47,808 bases of DNA, from NCBI GenBank assembly GCA_046302135.1, contig JBKCIQ010000132.1:1-47808 (forward strand), in the 5' to 3' direction. Below, piece by piece: positions 16,567 to 25,439 of this stretch (position 1 is the first letter of the stretch; each line of letters begins with the position of its first letter). The notes under the pieces were generated by a model. It had not been told where the DNA came from. It worked only from the letters and a program-made list of their open reading frames with translations, and searched no databases. The DNA comes from AM-1111 sp046302135. Its GTDB lineage: Bacteria; Bacteroidota; Bacteroidia; B-17B0; Aurantibacillaceae. A program made the position numbers and the translations under genes.

Positions 16567-18531
16567 ATGTGCGGAATTTCTGGAATATTTACCCTTGAGC
16601 CTGAATCGGTCAATGTATCCGGTCATTTACTGCAAATGAGTAAAACCCTCCGTCACAGAGGTCCCGACGACGAAGGATTTTTTCTTGCCACTAATCATTA
16701 TGGTAAATTCTTTTCAGGTAACGACACACCTGAAAACGTCTCTGAAAGTGGATTGATTTATACCTCTATCGATAGACTGCAGAATCAAGATACCGGGTTT
16801 AATTTTGGATTTTGCCATAGAAGACTTTCAATCCTAGATCTTTCACCAAGAGGGCATCAACCCATGTGCGATTCAGAACAAAAAGTGGTAATAACGTTTA
16901 ATGGAGAGATATATAATTATCTTGAAATCCGAAGGGAACTACAATCGAAAGGATATCAATTTTATACGCAATCTGATACAGAAGTGATTCTTAATTCTTA
17001 CAAAGAGTGGGGTGAAAAGTGCCTTCAACATTTCAACGGCATGTGGAGTTTTGTAATTTTTGATAAAGAAAAAAATGAATTATTCTGTTCACGTGACAGA
17101 TTTGGCGTAAAGCCTTTCTATTATTACTTAAATGAGAAAATCTTTTGTTTCGCTTCGGAGCAAAAAGCAATAGTGGGTTTACCGTTTGTAAATACTATAA
17201 TTAACGACGAAGCTGTTTATGACTTCTTAGTTAAAAATGAAACTGAGTACAAGACAGAAGGTTTCTTTAAGAATGTTTTGGAATTGTTCCCGGGTAATTT
17301 TATGAGGGTCAATTTAACCGATTTAAAAATTCATATTGAACGATATTATCAACTCAATTATAATTCTGATTTCTTCATTTTAGACGAAATTAAATTTAAT
17401 GAAGCAAAAGAAGAAACAGAGCGCCTGCTGATTGATGCAGTTAAATTACGTTTAAGATCTGATGTGCCTGTTGGCTCATGTTTAAGTGGGGGAATTGATA
17501 GTTCTGTAATTGCAGGGATTATGCAGGAAGCTTCGGGCAATTTAACACAACCGAATTTTTTTACCGCAGTTTTTCCAGGAACAGGTGTTGATGAATCTTT
17601 TTATACCGAAGAAGTCGTTAAGCGTGGAGGTCATTGGCATAAAGTCACTCCTACAGCTGAAGAGTTATGGAAAGACCTTGATGAATTAATTTATTCTCAA
17701 GACATCCCAATATGGAGCAGTAGTACCTATTCTCAATTCAGGGTTATGAAGCTTGCAAAGGAGCATCGCATAAAAGTTTTACTGGATGGGCAAGGCGGTG
17801 ATGAATTATTTGCCGGATACCATCCGCATTATTTGAGTTTTTGGAATGAGTTGAGCAAAAACAATCAAAAAAGACTGCTTAGTACTGAAATAAAAAACTC
17901 TTCCGTTCCTGGAGGTGCAGGTACATTTAGATTTAAGCAGAAAATCAAGTCAGCGTTAAAGACAGCAAATAGTAAATTGGCCAATCGGATTATGAACAAA
18001 GAAATGAGTTTTCTAAATCAAAATTTTCTGATGGAATTTTCTAGTATTGAGCAGGAATCATTTCAGTTTTACTCATTGAACGAACATCTTAATTACGAAT
18101 TCAACAACACAAGGTTGAAATTGTATTTAAAGTGTGAGGATAGGTGCAGTATGTGGCATTCTGTAGAAAGCCGAACCCCTTTTGCAGATGATATTAATTT
18201 GATAAACTATGTATTCGGTCTGCCGGGATCTGTAAAGATACGTGACGGAACTCTAAAGTACTTGTTGCGTAAGGCCGCAGGCAAGTACTTGCCTCAAAAA
18301 ATTGCGCAAAGAAAAGATAAAATGGGCTATGTTACTCCTCACAATGCTTGGCTTAGAGAAATTTATAAACACATTCAACAGGAAGATTTTACAGGGTTAA
18401 AGCCTTACATAGACCTTGACAAATTGCGGAAAAATCTTCATACGCTTTATTCTCCTGCAAACGACAAAGAAAGATTTTTGGCCTTTAAAATTCTATCCTT
18501 TTTAAGGTGGAAGAGGGTATTTAACATTTAA
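16567..18531 (+). CDS. asnB: Glutamine-hydrolysing asparagine synthase
   Basis: This 654-residue two-domain amidotransferase begins MCGISGIF, where Cys2 becomes the N-terminal nucleophile after removal of Met. The glutaminase domain has RHRGPDDEG (29-37), HRRLSILDLS (84-93) and FNGEIYN (111-117). The synthetase domain has the ATP pyrophosphatase loop SGGIDSS (307-313) and GQGGDELFAGY. The N-terminal half carries the extra segment between GFFLAT and GFCHRRLS common in capsule-cluster AsnB proteins. Such enzymes may amidate a sugar acid instead of making free asparagine. The start codon directly follows the esterase stop, so both are in one operon. It ends the cluster. Confidence 0.92.
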   Translation: MCGISGIFTLEPESVNVSGHLLQMSKTLRHRGPDDEGFFLATNHYGKFFSGNDTPENVSESGLIYTSIDRLQNQDTGFNFGFCHRRLSILDLSPRGHQPMCDSEQKVVITFNGEIYNYLEIRRELQSKGYQFYTQSDTEVILNSYKEWGEKCLQHFNGMWSFVIFDKEKNELFCSRDRFGVKPFYYYLNEKIFCFASEQKAIVGLPFVNTIINDEAVYDFLVKNETEYKTEGFFKNVLELFPGNFMRVNLTDLKIHIERYYQLNYNSDFFILDEIKFNEAKEETERLLIDAVKLRLRSDVPVGSCLSGGIDSSVIAGIMQEASGNLTQPNFFTAVFPGTGVDESFYTEEVVKRGGHWHKVTPTAEELWKDLDELIYSQDIPIWSSSTYSQFRVMKLAKEHRIKVLLDGQGGDELFAGYHPHYLSFWNELSKNNQKRLLSTEIKNSSVPGGAGTFRFKQKIKSALKTANSKLANRIMNKEMSFLNQNFLMEFSSIEQESFQFYSLNEHLNYEFNNTRLKLYLKCEDRCSMWHSVESRTPFADDINLINYVFGLPGSVKIRDGTLKYLLRKAAGKYLPQKIAQRKDKMGYVTPHNAWLREIYKHIQQEDFTGLKPYIDLDKLRKNLHTLYSPANDKERFLAFKILSFLRWKRVFNI

Positions 18532-18568
18532 AATTGAATTATTTAGTGTTATAAAATAGGTTTTTTCG

Positions 18569-18599
18569 TTTGCAGAATTGTAATTTTAACTTAAATTTG
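18569..18599 (+). promoter_or_regulatory. Strong Bacteroidota-type promoter
   Basis: TTTG (18569-18572) and TAAATTTG (18592-18599) are 19 bases apart, a perfect match to the -33/-7 consensus of the phylum. It is placed about 40 bases before the T9SS cargo gene at 18640, leaving a short A-rich leader. Confidence 0.75.
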
Positions 18600-18639
18600 A
18601 TGTATCATTTAAGATTAAATAAAACTAAACCCAACAACA

Positions 18640-20508
18640 ATGAAAAAACAATTACTTTTCGGTGTTGCTCTTACGGTAGGTTTTGCAGCTTTCGCGCAGC
18701 AAAATAATCGTGTGTCAATACCTAGGAAAAGCGTTCCTTTCAAGAGACTGGAAGCGCTGAAGGGAGATGAGGCTAAAAAGTCAGGAGGACAAACGCCTAA
18801 GTCTAATGCTAAAGCAATTCACTTAAATCCAGTTCCCAACGCTACAACTACAATTATCGGTGAGACTCAGTACGATTTACAAACCAACTCTTCTGTTGGT
18901 CATCGTATAGTTAATCATGGCGATGGTACCATTTCTGCTATTTGGACAATCTGTGATGCAGGTTCTCCTTACACAAATCGTGGTACCGGTTATAATTATT
19001 ATGATGGCACTGGTTGGCAGTATCCCAACACAACCAATCCTGTTGTAATTACCCGATTCGAAAACTTGAGAACTGGATTCCCTGATTTAGGAAAATTAAG
19101 AGGAACCAAAGATGTAATCGTTAATCACGAAACTGCCGGTTACACCATAATGGAAGATACCAACTCAACTAAAGGTGCTCAGCCATTTACTGTTTTCCAA
19201 ACAGATGCTACTGTTGGTTTGGGTACAGGTTCTCATGGAGCTATTTGGCCAAGACTTGCTGTTGGAGGTAATGACAATGCGACACTTCACGTGATTGCAA
19301 ACTACAGCGATACCATTGCAATGGTTAATGGAGTAAAACAGCCAATGGTTTATTCTCGTTCACAAGACGGAGGTACAACATGGGATATTAAGGCTGTTGC
19401 TATGCCGGGATATGACAGCACAAGAACCAAGTACGGAAGTGCTGAAGATTATGCTATTGATGCAGTAGGAAACAATGTTGCAGTAGTATTAGGTGGTCTT
19501 GGAGAGCACGTTACGCTTTGGAAATCTAGTGATAATGGAACAACTTTCGCAAGAACGTTGGTTGATTCTTTTGAATACGCCCCGGACTATGCGGTACTTG
19601 CGCCTGTTGATTCAATATTGCCAACAAACGACGGTTCTGTTGCGGTTGCTTTAGATGCAAGCGGTAAAGCTCACGTTGCCTTTGGATACAGCGAAGTTTC
19701 TAACGATGCAGTTAATGGTGCTGTCTTCATCCCAGGTTCAATTGGTTTAATGTACTGGAACGAAAGCAGTCAAACTATGGTTGATATCCCTATTACCTTA
19801 GGCGCGGTTGATATTGATGGTGACGGTTTATATTCAGTTGGAGCGCTTGGAACAGATGCTAATGCTGCACGTTATGGTAATAACAGTTTGCTTCACAAAC
19901 CTAGTATAGGATTTGATGCGGCAGGTTCAATTTACATTGCTTTCTCACTTCCTGCTGATAATGATTCTACTCCTGATGGTCAGCCATACCGCGATATCTG
20001 GGCAGTAACATCTTCAGATGGTGGTGCTACTTGGTCCGATGCTGTTAACTTAACTTCAACTCTTCAGGAAGAAGAATCTTTCCCTGTATTGGCTAAGAAC
20101 GTAGATCAGTTCTTACACATCGTTTACCAAAGCGATTTCGAACCTGGTACTGCACTTACCAATGGTGATGGCGACGGAACTAATACTATTAATTACTTAA
20201 AAGTTGATAAGTCAGTTCTTGCAAGCGTAAAAGAAAACAAAGAACTTTCTTTCTCTGTTGGTCAAAATTACCCTAACCCGTTCAATGGTACCACTAATTT
20301 TGGTGTTAACTTAAAGAAAGCTTCTAACGTAGCCGTATCTGTTACGGATATTTTTGGTAAGCAAGTTATGAATGCTATCAATTTCGGTACTCAGACAATG
20401 GGTCACCATACTTTCTCAATGGATTGCTCTAAGCTTTCTGCTGGTATCTACTTCTATACCGTAACTTGCGGTACTGAATCAGTTACTAAGAAAATGATTA
20501 TAGAATAA
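18640..20508 (+). CDS. Secreted BNR-repeat protein with T9SS type A sorting domain
   Basis: This 622-residue protein has a signal peptide (MKKQLLFGVALTVGFAAFAQ). Its central region has Asp-box/BNR-like repeats SRSQDGGTTWDI, SSDNGTTFA and SSDGGATWSD, typical of sialidase-like or VPS10-like beta-propellers. The C-terminal 80 residues start FSVGQNYPNPFNGTT and end with KLSAGIYFYTVTCGTESVTKKMIIE (read as KLSAGIYFYTV and SVTKKMIIE), a clear type A T9SS sorting domain. I see no catalytic residues of a sialidase, so it may be a surface or structural propeller. A perfect promoter and a strong terminator flank it, indicating a single-gene, probably well-expressed unit. Confidence 0.82.
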   Translation: MKKQLLFGVALTVGFAAFAQQNNRVSIPRKSVPFKRLEALKGDEAKKSGGQTPKSNAKAIHLNPVPNATTTIIGETQYDLQTNSSVGHRIVNHGDGTISAIWTICDAGSPYTNRGTGYNYYDGTGWQYPNTTNPVVITRFENLRTGFPDLGKLRGTKDVIVNHETAGYTIMEDTNSTKGAQPFTVFQTDATVGLGTGSHGAIWPRLAVGGNDNATLHVIANYSDTIAMVNGVKQPMVYSRSQDGGTTWDIKAVAMPGYDSTRTKYGSAEDYAIDAVGNNVAVVLGGLGEHVTLWKSSDNGTTFARTLVDSFEYAPDYAVLAPVDSILPTNDGSVAVALDASGKAHVAFGYSEVSNDAVNGAVFIPGSIGLMYWNESSQTMVDIPITLGAVDIDGDGLYSVGALGTDANAARYGNNSLLHKPSIGFDAAGSIYIAFSLPADNDSTPDGQPYRDIWAVTSSDGGATWSDAVNLTSTLQEEESFPVLAKNVDQFLHIVYQSDFEPGTALTNGDGDGTNTINYLKVDKSVLASVKENKELSFSVGQNYPNPFNGTTNFGVNLKKASNVAVSVTDIFGKQVMNAINFGTQTMGHHTFSMDCSKLSAGIYFYTVTCGTESVTKKMIIE

Positions 20509-20530
20509 GCTGAGGTTTTTCATAGTTATA

Positions 20531-20557
20531 AGGGCTACCTTTTTGGTAGCCCTTTTT
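20531..20557 (+). terminator. Strong intrinsic terminator
   Basis: AGGGCTACC (20531-20539) pairs perfectly with GGTAGCCCT (20545-20553) around a T5 loop and is followed by T-rich sequence. It lies 22 bases after the cargo gene stop. Confidence 0.85.
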
Positions 20558-20646
20558 ATTTGACCTAAAGTTAAATTAAAAACTGTTTTTTAATAAGTCA
20601 TACAATTCAATCTATATAAGATGATATTTGAGTTTATTTTTACCTG

Positions 20647-21219
20647 ATGTTTCTTATAATTCAATTCGGCAGTAAAAAAACACCTGCAATTAGAGATTGC
20701 CTCTTGTCATGTGCTGAGAATACAGAAATTCAATCATGGGATTCCCAAATTGTTAAACCTAATAATCTAAAAGGAATTGTTTTCAGTGGATCCCCAACTT
20801 TTTTCACAGAAGTAGACCATTCACCATATTTTGAAAAAATTTCCCCTTTATTAAATTGGGATGTTCCAATCTTGGGTATATGTTTCGGACATCAGTTGTT
20901 AGGTATTTTGCATGGGGCAAAAATTTTCAGAGGAGAGGAAGTAAGACGCGTCGAAACGATAAAGATTTTGAAAAATGATGAATTGTTTGATGGGTTTGAT
21001 CAACAATTTGAAATGACAGAAGATCATACTGAAGGCATTGATGTTCCATCTGATTTTATTCACCTCGCTTCATCTGGCACATATTTCAATGAAGCCATGA
21101 AGCATAAAGAAAAAAACTTTTGGGGTGTACAGTTTCATCCGGAAGTATCAGGCGAGCAGGGAATGAAATTATTTAGAAATTTCATCTCCATTTGTAATCG
21201 AAAAAATCTAAGGGAATGA
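20647..21219 (+). CDS. Class I glutamine amidotransferase domain protein (GuaA-N-like)
   Basis: This 190-residue protein contains a complete class I glutaminase site: nucleophile Cys79 in GICFGHQLLG, and His164 and Glu166 in QFHPEVSGEQG. It closely resembles the N-terminal domain of GMP synthase but lacks the synthetase and dimerisation parts, as in stand-alone 'type 1 GATase' proteins. The acceptor of the released ammonia is unknown. GMP synthetase small subunits are one possibility, although those are mainly archaeal. Its stop overlaps the next gene's start by four bases (ATGA-type), linking it to the SpmA/B-like protein. Confidence 0.82.
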   Translation: MFLIIQFGSKKTPAIRDCLLSCAENTEIQSWDSQIVKPNNLKGIVFSGSPTFFTEVDHSPYFEKISPLLNWDVPILGICFGHQLLGILHGAKIFRGEEVRRVETIKILKNDELFDGFDQQFEMTEDHTEGIDVPSDFIHLASSGTYFNEAMKHKEKNFWGVQFHPEVSGEQGMKLFRNFISICNRKNLRE

Positions 21220-22448
21220 TTCTAAATTATGTTTGGCTGGGTTTTTTTATAGTTGCCTTTATTGCAATTTGTTTCCAGTTGTTTGTATATGGAAACACTG
21301 AGATTTTGCAACAGTTTATATCAGCTATCTTCGACGCCGCAAAAAATGGATTTGAAATCTCGATTGGACTTACAGGAGTTATGTGTTTGTGGCTCGGACT
21401 AGTGAAGATTGGTGAACACAGTGGACTGATTGGTGCCCTTTCAAAAGTATTATCTCCTTTTCTTGGAAGATTTTTTCCGGATATTCCAAAAGACCATCCT
21501 GCACTTGGACAAATTGCATTAAATTTTTCAGCAAACATGCTCGGAATGGATAATGCGGCTACACCATTGGGACTAAAAGCCATGAATAGCTTGCAAGAAT
21601 TAAACCCCAACAAAGATATAGCCAGCAATTCTCAGATTATGTTTCTGGTTCTTAACACAGCAGGATTAACACTCATACCTGTAACTGTTTTTTTGTACAG
21701 GACTCAAGAACACGCAGCTAATCCTACGGATGTGTATTTGCCAATTGTTCTGACTACTTTCTTTGGTACCCTTGCAGGTTTGCTGTCAGTTTCCTTAATT
21801 CAAAAAATTAATTTATTTCATCTTAGAGTAATATTACCATTGGGTTTATTTATTGTTTTTTTCGGCGGAATATTGCTTACCATTTATCAAGTACCAAAGA
21901 ATCAAATGGAAGTTGTTTCTTCTGTTGCAGGAAATGGATTGCTTATTTTAGTCATTATGACTTTTTTAATTTCAGGCATTTTTAAAAAGCTGAATGTATT
22001 TGAGATCTTTATAGAAGGTGCTAAAGAAGGATTTGGAGTTGCAATTAAGATTATTCCATATTTAGTTGGTATACTTATAAGCGTTGCCGCGTTCCGTGTT
22101 TCCGGCGCAATGGATTTTTGTGTAAATGGAATCGCTATGTTTTTTCATTTGCTTGGTTTAAGAACAGATTTTGTCGCCGCACTTCCTACCGGTATAATGA
22201 AATCTATGAGTGGAGGAGGGGCAAGGGCAATGATGATAGAAACTATGCATCATTATGGTGCTGACTCAATGCCGGGAAGAATCGTAAGTATATTTCAGGG
22301 TTCAAGCGACACAACAATTTATATTTTAGCAGTGTACTTTGGGAGTGTTGGTATAAAAAAAACAAGATACGCATTAGCATGTGGCTTGTTTGCTGATGCA
22401 GTTGCAGTGATTTCAGGAATTATTATTGCTTATTTGTTTTTTTCATAG
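21216..22448 (+). CDS. SpmA-SpmB-type fusion, nucleoside-recognition (gate) domain protein
   Basis: This 410-residue inner-membrane protein is built from two homologous halves. The first half has GLTGVMCLWLGLVKIGEHSG, LNFSANMLGMDNAATPLGL and VLNTAGLTLIPVTV, as in SpmA. The second has GAKEGFGVAIKIIPYLVGI, GIMKSMSGGGARAMMIE and GSSDTTIYILAVYFGSVGIKK (read as GSSDTTIYILAVYFG), as in SpmB. These gate domains resemble the transport core of nucleoside permeases. In sporulators SpmA/SpmB help core dehydration; in non-sporulating Bacteroidota the fused form is common and its substrate is unknown. It overlaps the preceding amidotransferase gene. Confidence 0.85.
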   Translation: MILNYVWLGFFIVAFIAICFQLFVYGNTEILQQFISAIFDAAKNGFEISIGLTGVMCLWLGLVKIGEHSGLIGALSKVLSPFLGRFFPDIPKDHPALGQIALNFSANMLGMDNAATPLGLKAMNSLQELNPNKDIASNSQIMFLVLNTAGLTLIPVTVFLYRTQEHAANPTDVYLPIVLTTFFGTLAGLLSVSLIQKINLFHLRVILPLGLFIVFFGGILLTIYQVPKNQMEVVSSVAGNGLLILVIMTFLISGIFKKLNVFEIFIEGAKEGFGVAIKIIPYLVGILISVAAFRVSGAMDFCVNGIAMFFHLLGLRTDFVAALPTGIMKSMSGGGARAMMIETMHHYGADSMPGRIVSIFQGSSDTTIYILAVYFGSVGIKKTRYALACGLFADAVAVISGIIIAYLFFS

Positions 22449-22518
22449 AATGTGTAAGTTGGTTAAATCATTTTAAAATATTTCAAGTAAAATACACTCA
22501 AAAAAATAATTTCAAAGT

Positions 22519-22923
22519 ATGCTTAACAAACCGGAACACATAGGTATTGCCGTAAAAGACCTGAAGGCTTCAAACATTTTATTCGGTAAATTGTTCGGAA
22601 AACAATTTTACAAAATTGAATCAGTAGAAAGCGAAAATGTTTCAACTTCTTTTTTTATGGTTGGAGAAACTAAAATTGAATTACTTCAGGCAACGCACCC
22701 GGATAGTGCCATTGCAAAATTCATTGAAAAAAAAGGAGAAGGCATACATCATGTGGCCTTTGACGTTGATGATATTTATGCTGAAATGAAACGACTGGAA
22801 TCAGAGGGCTTCGAATTGATTAACAAGGAACCAAAAAGAGGCGCAGACAATAAACTAATTTGTTTTCTTCATCCTAAAACTACAAATGGTGTATTGATTG
22901 AGTTGTGTCAGGAGATAAAATAA
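22519..22923 (+). CDS. mce: Methylmalonyl-CoA epimerase
   Basis: This 134-residue VOC-fold protein interconverts (S)- and (R)-methylmalonyl-CoA in propionate and odd-chain acid metabolism. Metal ligands expected for the family are visible as His7 (PEHIGIAV), Glu54 (KIELLQ), His78 (GEGIHHVAFDV) and Glu128 (VLIELCQ). Length is standard. It stands 70 bases after the SpmA/B-like gene and ends four bases before the convergent kdsA. The partner mutase is not in the window. Confidence 0.9.
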   Translation: MLNKPEHIGIAVKDLKASNILFGKLFGKQFYKIESVESENVSTSFFMVGETKIELLQATHPDSAIAKFIEKKGEGIHHVAFDVDDIYAEMKRLESEGFELINKEPKRGADNKLICFLHPKTTNGVLIELCQEIK

Positions 22924-22927
22924 AAAT

Positions 22928-23764
22928 CTATTTCGGTCTGTATTTAACTTCAACCGCGTGCAAATCGAGTAGTGGTTTTAGGAATTCTTCAAGGTCATAA
23001 ACACACAACTGTGACGCTGCATCGCATAGTGCTTTTTCCGGCTCGGGATGAGTTTCAATGAAGATGCCATCTACTCCGCTAGCCACACCGGCCCTTGACA
23101 ATACAGGTAAAAACTCTCTTGCGCCTCCCTTTGCATCACTGCTGGGAATACCATATTTACGTACACAGTGCGTCACATCAAATACCACAGGATAACCGAT
23201 GTTGTTCATGTGATAAAAGCTTCTCGGATCAACAATCAAGTCGTTGTAACCGAAGGTATATCCGCGCTCCGTTAGTATAATGTTGTCATTGCCGGCATCT
23301 ATACATTTTTGGGTTGGATGTTTCATATTATCCGGAGCAAGAAATTGCCCATGTTTGATATTGATTACTTTGCCTGTTTTAGCTGCCGCTACCAATAGCG
23401 TGCTCTGCATACAGAGATAAGCCGGAATTTGCAGGACGTCTACTACATCTCCGGCGGCTTTTGCCTGATCGGGATAATGTATGTCAGTAAGAATCGGAAA
23501 TCCAAATTGCTCTCTGACTTTTGCCAGTAATTTTACACCTTTGTCCAATCCGGGCCCATCATAATACTTCAAGCTACTGCGATTATCTTTCTGAAATGAA
23601 GATTTGTAAATGATTTTAATATTTAAACGTTCAGCAACTTTTTTCAGTGTCTCTGCGGTTTTCATCATTATACTTTCGTCCTCAATCACACATGGACCTG
23701 AGATCAAAAAAAGTTCATCAGTGCCACAATCAATGTTTCCAACTTTTACAATTTTCTTTTTCAT
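22928..23764 (-). CDS. kdsA: 3-deoxy-8-phosphooctulonate synthase
   Basis: KdsA condenses phosphoenolpyruvate with arabinose 5-phosphate to Kdo 8-phosphate, the first committed step to the Kdo of the LPS inner core. The 278-residue cytosolic protein has LISGPCVIEDE (about 20-30), KSSFQKDNRSS, ILTDIHYPDQA, CMQSTLLVAAAKTG, VNIKHGQFLAP, GNDNIILTERGYTFGYNDL and the C-terminal SDAKGGAREFLP and DGIFIETHPEPEKALCD. All are hallmark KdsA/DAHP-synthase blocks. The ATG at 23764 gives the standard length. It is the last gene of a minus-strand run with pafA-like, capD-like and GNAT genes, 33 bases after the phosphatase. Confidence 0.95.
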   Translation of the reverse strand: MKKKIVKVGNIDCGTDELFLISGPCVIEDESIMMKTAETLKKVAERLNIKIIYKSSFQKDNRSSLKYYDGPGLDKGVKLLAKVREQFGFPILTDIHYPDQAKAAGDVVDVLQIPAYLCMQSTLLVAAAKTGKVINIKHGQFLAPDNMKHPTQKCIDAGNDNIILTERGYTFGYNDLIVDPRSFYHMNNIGYPVVFDVTHCVRKYGIPSSDAKGGAREFLPVLSRAGVASGVDGIFIETHPEPEKALCDAASQLCVYDLEEFLKPLLDLHAVEVKYRPK

Positions 23765-23797
23765 TTTGCTTAATTTTTTATGATTTGTTGTTACTTT

Positions 23798-25432
23798 TTA
23801 TTTTATAAAAACTTCTTCTATTGGATTACCGATACTTCCGTTAGGATATTCAATGTTTAGAAGTTGAGCAATGGTTGGTGCAATATCCGTGATTTCATAT
23901 CGTTTTTTCGACTCACCTTTTTTAATTCCCATACCGTAAAAAATTAATGGCACATGAGTATCATATGAATATGGTGCGCCATGTGTGGTGCCTTTGCTTT
24001 CGTGCTCCATCCAGGCAGGAGCATAATTTATCAATAAGTCTCCGCTCAATTTCTGATGGTAACCTTTTTGCATGAGGTATTTCATGCTACCGGAAGCAAA
24101 AGAGGATTTTTGGATATCTTCAGAGGAGTAAACTTCAACAATTCCGCTCTGATCTAATAGCCATGATGTAAGTTTTTGCTTTATTTCAGTCTTATTTAGT
24201 TTCTTATCAATAATTATTCTTTCATTTAAAAATACCTGTTGATTAGAGTAACTGAGGACAAGTGAATCTTTGTACTCATTGTACAAATAGCTTCGCATTT
24301 GTTTTTGTAATTCTATGTCATTAATGAGACCTGCAGGTATTTTGTAGTCTTTCAAGAATTCAGTATTCTCTGCTCCACCGTGATCGGCTGTAAGGAAAAC
24401 AGAATAATTCCCTTTTCCTACTTCAGTATCTAAAGTCTTTAGAAGTTCTTCAATATCCTTATCTAAACGCAAATAGACATCTTCAACTTCAATAGACCTT
24501 ATTCCGTATGCATGTGCAATTATATCTGTTGATGAAAAACTTAAACAAAGTAAATCTGAAAACTCATCTTTGCCCAACCGCTCAGATTTAATGCATTCTA
24601 TTGCCAAATCTTTAGTAATAGTATTACCGTAAGGGGTGTATGCAATCACATCAAATTTTTTTTCTCTTAAAGCTTCTGAAAAGTTGTAAGGGAAAAATGG
24701 TTTTCCTGGCTGAACAGGAGCATTTTCGTATTTAGAGTTGTCTTCTGTGCTTTCAGAATATTTATCTATTGGCAGCAATGGTTTCCAGTCGTTTTTCAAA
24801 TATGCTGATGCATGATTTTTTATATTGAAGTCTGCAACCCATTTTGGTAATTTTTCTATGTAGTGAGTAGAACTTACAAATCCTCCCGTAGAGCCATCAA
24901 ACCAAAAAGCACCGTTGGCGGAATGGCCCGCAGGCAAAATAGCTGATCTTTCTTTTAAGGCAATTCCAAAAGTTTTAGACTTTTTTAAATACTGAATCCG
25001 AAGCTGATCCGAAATAGAGGTTGCTAAAAATCTTTTAGGAGACATTCTTCCTTTTGAAGAAGATGTTCCAACAGGATTTACGTTTTGGTCGTCCACACAA
25101 TATATTATGTTTCCACTCACTTTGTCGTACCAATTATTTGAAATAATCCCATGAACCGCTGGAGTTGTTCCTGAGTAAATTGATGCGTGCCCCGGTGCTG
25201 TGTAAGTAGGAACGTAATTGTAATGTGTATTACTACAAAGAAAACCTTCATTTATTAATCTTTTAAAACCATCATTTCCGAATTTATTCCAAAATCTGCT
25301 TAGATAGTCATATCGCATTTGATCCACAACGATACCAACAACCAGTTTGGGTTGTGTATCTAATTGAGGTAGAATTTTAATTGGATAAATCCAAATGAGC
25401 GAAAAAACATAAAGTATTGAAATCTTTTTCAT
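23798..25432 (-). CDS. PafA-like alkaline phosphatase / phosphodiesterase superfamily protein
   Basis: This 544-residue exported enzyme has a signal peptide and is of the alkaline phosphatase superfamily. The first metal site is VGIVVDQMRYDY (Asp37). The nucleophile region YVPTYTAPGHAS carries Thr78 as the predicted catalytic nucleophile, as in PafA, the phosphate-irrepressible phosphatase described in Bacteroidota. Further metal ligands are in STDIIAHAYG, TADHGGAE and, near the end, GTTHGAPYSYDTHVPLIFYG (read as GTTHGAPYSYDTHV). PafA hydrolyses a wide range of phosphomonoesters in the periplasm to obtain phosphate. It follows the capD-like gene by only seven bases. A phosphonate or nucleotide pyrophosphatase activity cannot be excluded. 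Confidence 0.86.
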   Translation of the reverse strand: MKKISILYVFSLIWIYPIKILPQLDTQPKLVVGIVVDQMRYDYLSRFWNKFGNDGFKRLINEGFLCSNTHYNYVPTYTAPGHASIYSGTTPAVHGIISNNWYDKVSGNIIYCVDDQNVNPVGTSSSKGRMSPKRFLATSISDQLRIQYLKKSKTFGIALKERSAILPAGHSANGAFWFDGSTGGFVSSTHYIEKLPKWVADFNIKNHASAYLKNDWKPLLPIDKYSESTEDNSKYENAPVQPGKPFFPYNFSEALREKKFDVIAYTPYGNTITKDLAIECIKSERLGKDEFSDLLCLSFSSTDIIAHAYGIRSIEVEDVYLRLDKDIEELLKTLDTEVGKGNYSVFLTADHGGAENTEFLKDYKIPAGLINDIELQKQMRSYLYNEYKDSLVLSYSNQQVFLNERIIIDKKLNKTEIKQKLTSWLLDQSGIVEVYSSEDIQKSSFASGSMKYLMQKGYHQKLSGDLLINYAPAWMEHESKGTTHGAPYSYDTHVPLIFYGMGIKKGESKKRYEITDIAPTIAQLLNIEYPNGSIGNPIEEVFIK

Positions 25433-25439
25433 AATAGTT

